Shown: one piece after another, positions 58,071 to 60,669 of the stretch | Layout: each line of letters opens with the position of its first letter | Position numbering within the stretch: the stretch's first letter is position 1 | Assembly (NCBI GenBank): GCA_943788835.1 | Contig: CALSRU010000007.1 | Span: forward strand, 1-60,669 | Origin: an uncultured Pseudomonadales bacterium | Lineage (GTDB): Bacteria > Pseudomonadota > Gammaproteobacteria > Pseudomonadales > UBA7434 | Reading direction: 5' to 3' | Length of the DNA stretch: 60,669 nucleotides | Notes under the pieces: model-generated | What the model saw: the letters and a program-made list of their open reading frames with translations, nothing else | The model's database searches: none | What the model was told of the DNA's origin: nothing | Made by a program: the position numbers and the translations under genes

Positions 58071-59444
58071 CTAATACGCATTGCGATTAATGAAACCTTT
58101 AAAAACGGTCATGCAAATTATTTTCAGGTCCAACCATAATGACCAGCGACGAATGTAGTCCAAGTCATGTGAAATGCGGGTGTGAAGACAAGTATCACCC
58201 CGCCATCCATTCACTTGCGCCCAACCAGTAATGCCCGCCTTGACCATGTGCTTTTGCATATAACCAGGAATTTCGCTTCTGAATTTTTGTACAAATTCTG
58301 GGCGCTCAGGCCGAGGCCCCACAATAGACATATCGCCTTTGAGTACATTAAAAAACTGTGGAAGCTCATCGAGACTCGTACGGCGCAAAAATTGCCCAAA
58401 GCGAGTTGCTCGCTGCTCGCCAGCCTTCGCCCAAACGGGCCCGGTTGAAGCCTCGGAATTGACAGGCATAGAGCGCAGCTTATACATCATAAAGGGGCGT
58501 CCATTCCAACTTAAACGCTGCTGCCTAAAAAACACGGGGCCTGGTGAGCTAATCTTAACGCCAACCATTAATGCAACTAAGAGGGGGCTGATTAGTAACA
58601 AAATCAAACACGATAACAAGCGATCTTGAATCGCTTTTAAAAACCGGTTTAGGCCATCCATAGGGGTTATCGATACGTTGATAACGGGCAAGCCGGCTAC
58701 CACACTCAGGGATTGGTTCATCATTCCTAGCGCAAACATATCCGGTACAATTCGTATGTCACACGAGCTTTGTGGGACTATGGTTAGAATTTTTTGAATT
58801 TGGTCACTTTTCGTAAATGGCAGCGCTATCCAAATTTGGTCTGGACGGAATTCTTCAACATAACTCAGCCCTCGCTCTAATTCACTATCATTGGGCCGAT
58901 CAGACTTCAGCGTGAAACAAGCCTCTACTTTTAAGCCCGTTTCACTGGATGCTTGCAGCCTTGTTTGTGCCGTATCGCCAAGTTCATCCGAGCCAAAGAT
59001 AACCACTGTGCGTTGGTTATACCCCTTAGCTCGCAGCTCCTTCAATATAATCCTGACGCAGTAGTGGATTATCACAGTCAGCGCCCCACCCAGTAGCCAC
59101 CAACACAACAGCCATTCACGAGTGTGAACACCAGACCCACCGGTAGAGTAGACAATAAGGCTAAGGACAACGATCGTAGCTGTCCAAGCTAATAACAAAC
59201 TGCTGACTTCCGTAATGAAGTTAATACCCCGCCAACTTTTATACAGATTGAACTTGCGAAGCAAGATACCCCCAATCAAGAGGCCACAAATAAGGGTGAA
59301 CTGATAAGAAGTGCTGATATTCGCACTGGGGATCAATAAGCGATGTGCAGCTAAACCTGCCCCAAGAATACAGGCTAGATCTAGAATTTTTTGTACATCT
59401 GAAATGAGTGAAGAATGTTCTTTTAGTAGGCTTTTATTGCGCAA
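58071..59444 (-). CDS. WcaJ-type undecaprenyl-phosphate sugar phosphotransferase
   Basis: 457 residues. The N-terminus carries four hydrophobic segments and a CoA-binding-like soluble region (YNQRTVVIFGSDELGDTAQT). One more membrane segment (LILLLISPLLVALMVGVKI) precedes the catalytic domain. The catalytic domain has SPGPVFFRQQRLSWNGRPF, MYKLRSM, RRTSLDELPQFFNVLKGDMS and GPRPE. It starts lipid-linked repeat units by moving a hexose-1-phosphate to undecaprenyl phosphate. It diverges from a Wzz-like gene, marking an exopolysaccharide locus. Confidence 0.93.
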   Translation of the reverse strand: MRNKSLLKEHSSLISDVQKILDLACILGAGLAAHRLLIPSANISTSYQFTLICGLLIGGILLRKFNLYKSWRGINFITEVSSLLLAWTATIVVLSLIVYSTGGSGVHTREWLLCWWLLGGALTVIIHYCVRIILKELRAKGYNQRTVVIFGSDELGDTAQTRLQASSETGLKVEACFTLKSDRPNDSELERGLSYVEEFRPDQIWIALPFTKSDQIQKILTIVPQSSCDIRIVPDMFALGMMNQSLSVVAGLPVINVSITPMDGLNRFLKAIQDRLLSCLILLLISPLLVALMVGVKISSPGPVFFRQQRLSWNGRPFMMYKLRSMPVNSEASTGPVWAKAGEQRATRFGQFLRRTSLDELPQFFNVLKGDMSIVGPRPERPEFVQKFRSEIPGYMQKHMVKAGITGWAQVNGWRGDTCLHTRISHDLDYIRRWSLWLDLKIICMTVFKGFINRNAY

Positions 59445-59956
59445 GATCAGTGTCGTCCATGTTGTAAGTAACTACTTTACCGGCCACGAGGGCCAGCCTA
59501 ATATTCAAGCTATTTAAAATCGCCTTATTCATAACCTTAACAAATACCTGCCTAGGCTTTAGCTCTCAGCTGCCGCACAAGCTTATATTAGAATTCCATT
59601 CAAATACTGATGCAGATCACAATCTTAGGCATTTCTGTCATTGAATGTAAGGCCTATACCGAGTGAAAATTACACTAGTTTGCAAGAGCGACGATTGATC
59701 TAACCGCACCTTTCTTGGAATACATAATAATCATTAATAACGCAGCAAAGACCTAAAGGTTTACACTGGCGCTGCGGGTGTATAATAAAACCCGTCAAGC
59801 TCCTAGCGAGACATTAAGTCGCAACGTGAAGAAACTAAGGGAAGAACAAACGCTTTTAAACCTCATTGAGCCACCCAGTTACTCGATCTTCAAACAGCGC
59901 TTGAAATCATCCGGGCTATAACCCTGCGAAAAACTAAAGATCCACGGAGAAAACAA
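59445..59956. other. Divergent spacer opening the polysaccharide locus
   Basis: 512 nt. It contains one plausible promoter towards the Wzz-like gene (listed) and a leader of about 165 nt. I looked for the ops/JUMPstart element GGCGGTAG and did not find it. Confidence 0.5.
59760..59786 (+). promoter_or_regulatory. Candidate sigma-70 promoter of the Wzz-like gene
   Basis: TTTACA at 59760-59765 and a perfect TATAAT at 59781-59786, spacing 15 nt, which is short. Transcription would start about 165 nt before the coding region. Confidence 0.45.
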
Positions 59957-60669
59957 TTGAGCACCAGTGAAACAGAGAACACGCTCCCCGTCGGCACACC
60001 CATGCAGCCGGTTTACTTAGTGCAAGCTAATAATAGAAAAACAGATGATGAAATTGACCTGCGCGAGCTATGGAACGCGCTTTGGCAAGGCAAGGTAACG
60101 ATTATTGCCATCACCTCGGTTTTTGCTATTGCCTCGGTCATTATTGCTTTAATGCTGCCCAATATTTATCGCTCTGAGGCACTGCTGGCTCCAGCAGAGG
60201 AATCCCAAGGCGGTGGCCTGTCGGCGCTGGCCGGGCAGTTTGGCGGCCTGGCAAGCATTGCCGGCATTAACTTATCGGATGGTGCAACCGACCCCACCGT
60301 GGTGGCTATCGAAACACTCAAGTCGCGCCGCTTTGTTAAAACATTTATTGATAAACATAAACTCTTGGTGCCATTAATGGCCTCTACTGGCTGGAATGAG
60401 TCTGACAATACACTCACTATTGATGATGACATTTACAACAGCGACACTCAAGAATGGGTGCGCGATGTTAGCCCACCGCTGCAAGCCAAACCCTCAGACA
60501 TGGAAGCCTACAAGGTTTTTATGGAAGATGTGTTAAGCGTATCGCAAGATAAAAAATCGAGCCTTGTACGAATTGGCGTAGAGTTTTATTCACCAACCCT
60601 CGCCAAGCAATGGGTCGATTGGCTTGTGACTGATATCAATGACTACATGCGAGCCAAAGATCTTAACAG
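59957..60669 (+). CDS. Wzz-like chain-length/polysaccharide export protein, 5' part
   Basis: The first 237 codons are present; the frame is still open at the window edge. I start at the TTG at 59957 because GGAG lies 7-8 nt before it; an ATG at 60002 is the alternative. A cytoplasmic N-terminus contains DEIDLRELWNALWQGK, the Wzz signature. One membrane helix (VTIIAITSVFAIASVIIALM) follows, then LPNIYRSEALLAPAEE. A periplasmic alpha/beta region with GGLSALAGQFGGLASIAG comes next. It controls polysaccharide chain length, often together with a tyrosine kinase. It pairs with the divergent WcaJ-type gene. Confidence 0.88.
   Translation, partial: MSTSETENTLPVGTPMQPVYLVQANNRKTDDEIDLRELWNALWQGKVTIIAITSVFAIASVIIALMLPNIYRSEALLAPAEESQGGGLSALAGQFGGLASIAGINLSDGATDPTVVAIETLKSRRFVKTFIDKHKLLVPLMASTGWNESDNTLTIDDDIYNSDTQEWVRDVSPPLQAKPSDMEAYKVFMEDVLSVSQDKKSSLVRIGVEFYSPTLAKQWVDWLVTDINDYMRAKDLN

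Noticed and set aside
59445-59956. ops/JUMPstart antitermination element
   Set aside because: Searched for GGCGGTAG-type sequence and found only unrelated GC-rich stretches.
60166-60432. 88-codon minus-strand frame
   Set aside because: Antisense to the Wzz-like gene, which has clear family motifs.

Overview
The window looks like chromosome from a free-living, probably marine gammaproteobacterium. The evidence is the mutS-fdxA-rpoS-nlpD block, glnE, uvrB, an RpoE/ChrR photo-oxidative stress pair, a PEP-CTERM-type secreted protein and an exopolysaccharide locus starting at the right edge. A Cellvibrionales-like lineage is plausible from the gene neighbourhoods, but I cannot place it further without a database. 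Most genes are housekeeping. The unusual parts are a decayed mobile-element remnant at the left edge, a secreted redox gene cluster at 16-28 kb, and a tRNA-associated tandem array at 47-48 kb.

Region by region. 1-3.4 kb: remnants of a Rad50-like zinc-hook ATPase, a zinc-ribbon/glycine-zipper protein and a RadC-like protein, all broken. 3.4-13.8 kb: mutS, fdxA, rpoS, nlpD, a YqaA/DedA protein, glnE, a DUF188 protein and a SlyD-type FKBP. 14-16.2 kb: an N-acyl-D-amino-acid deacylase-like amidohydrolase followed by a small frameshifted gene. 16.2-28.2 kb: a FecA-like TonB receptor diverges from a run of exported proteins. I read these as a split copper amine oxidase (CAO) module: a CAO N2/N3-like protein, a degenerate CAO core without copper or TPQ residues, and a 1443-residue CAO core that keeps them, fused to Ig-like, P-domain and thrombospondin-type-3 repeats. 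A di-heme MauG/cytochrome c peroxidase-like protein follows, and a secreted HYR/FN3 protein converges on it.

28.4-37 kb: lipA, ung, a PqiA-type membrane protein, then a leftward glycerolipid operon (HAD-PlsC fusion, PlsB, GpsA, lipase). 37-41.3 kb: photolyase and a DUF2878 protein diverge from an ECF sigma/ChrR anti-sigma pair, with a well-formed candidate RpoE-type promoter between them. 41.6-46.7 kb: malic enzyme, AbgT transporter, a protein with six 14-residue repeats, and a frameshifted DUF1993 gene. 46.7-48.5 kb: a PEP-CTERM protein between a truncated repeat and three perfectly spaced 168-bp tandem repeats. Each repeat carries the last 19 nt of the adjacent tRNA-Val and its terminator.

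48.5-57.8 kb: uvrB, tRNA-Asn, a CNNM/CorC-type protein, a secreted cupin, a four-gene run containing a second ECF sigma factor, an NfeD/SPFH pair and a GST-like protein. 58-60.7 kb: a WcaJ-type sugar-phosphate transferase diverging from a Wzz-like chain-length protein that runs off the window, which opens a polysaccharide locus.

All family assignments rest on motif reading only. No search, alignment software or structure prediction was run.
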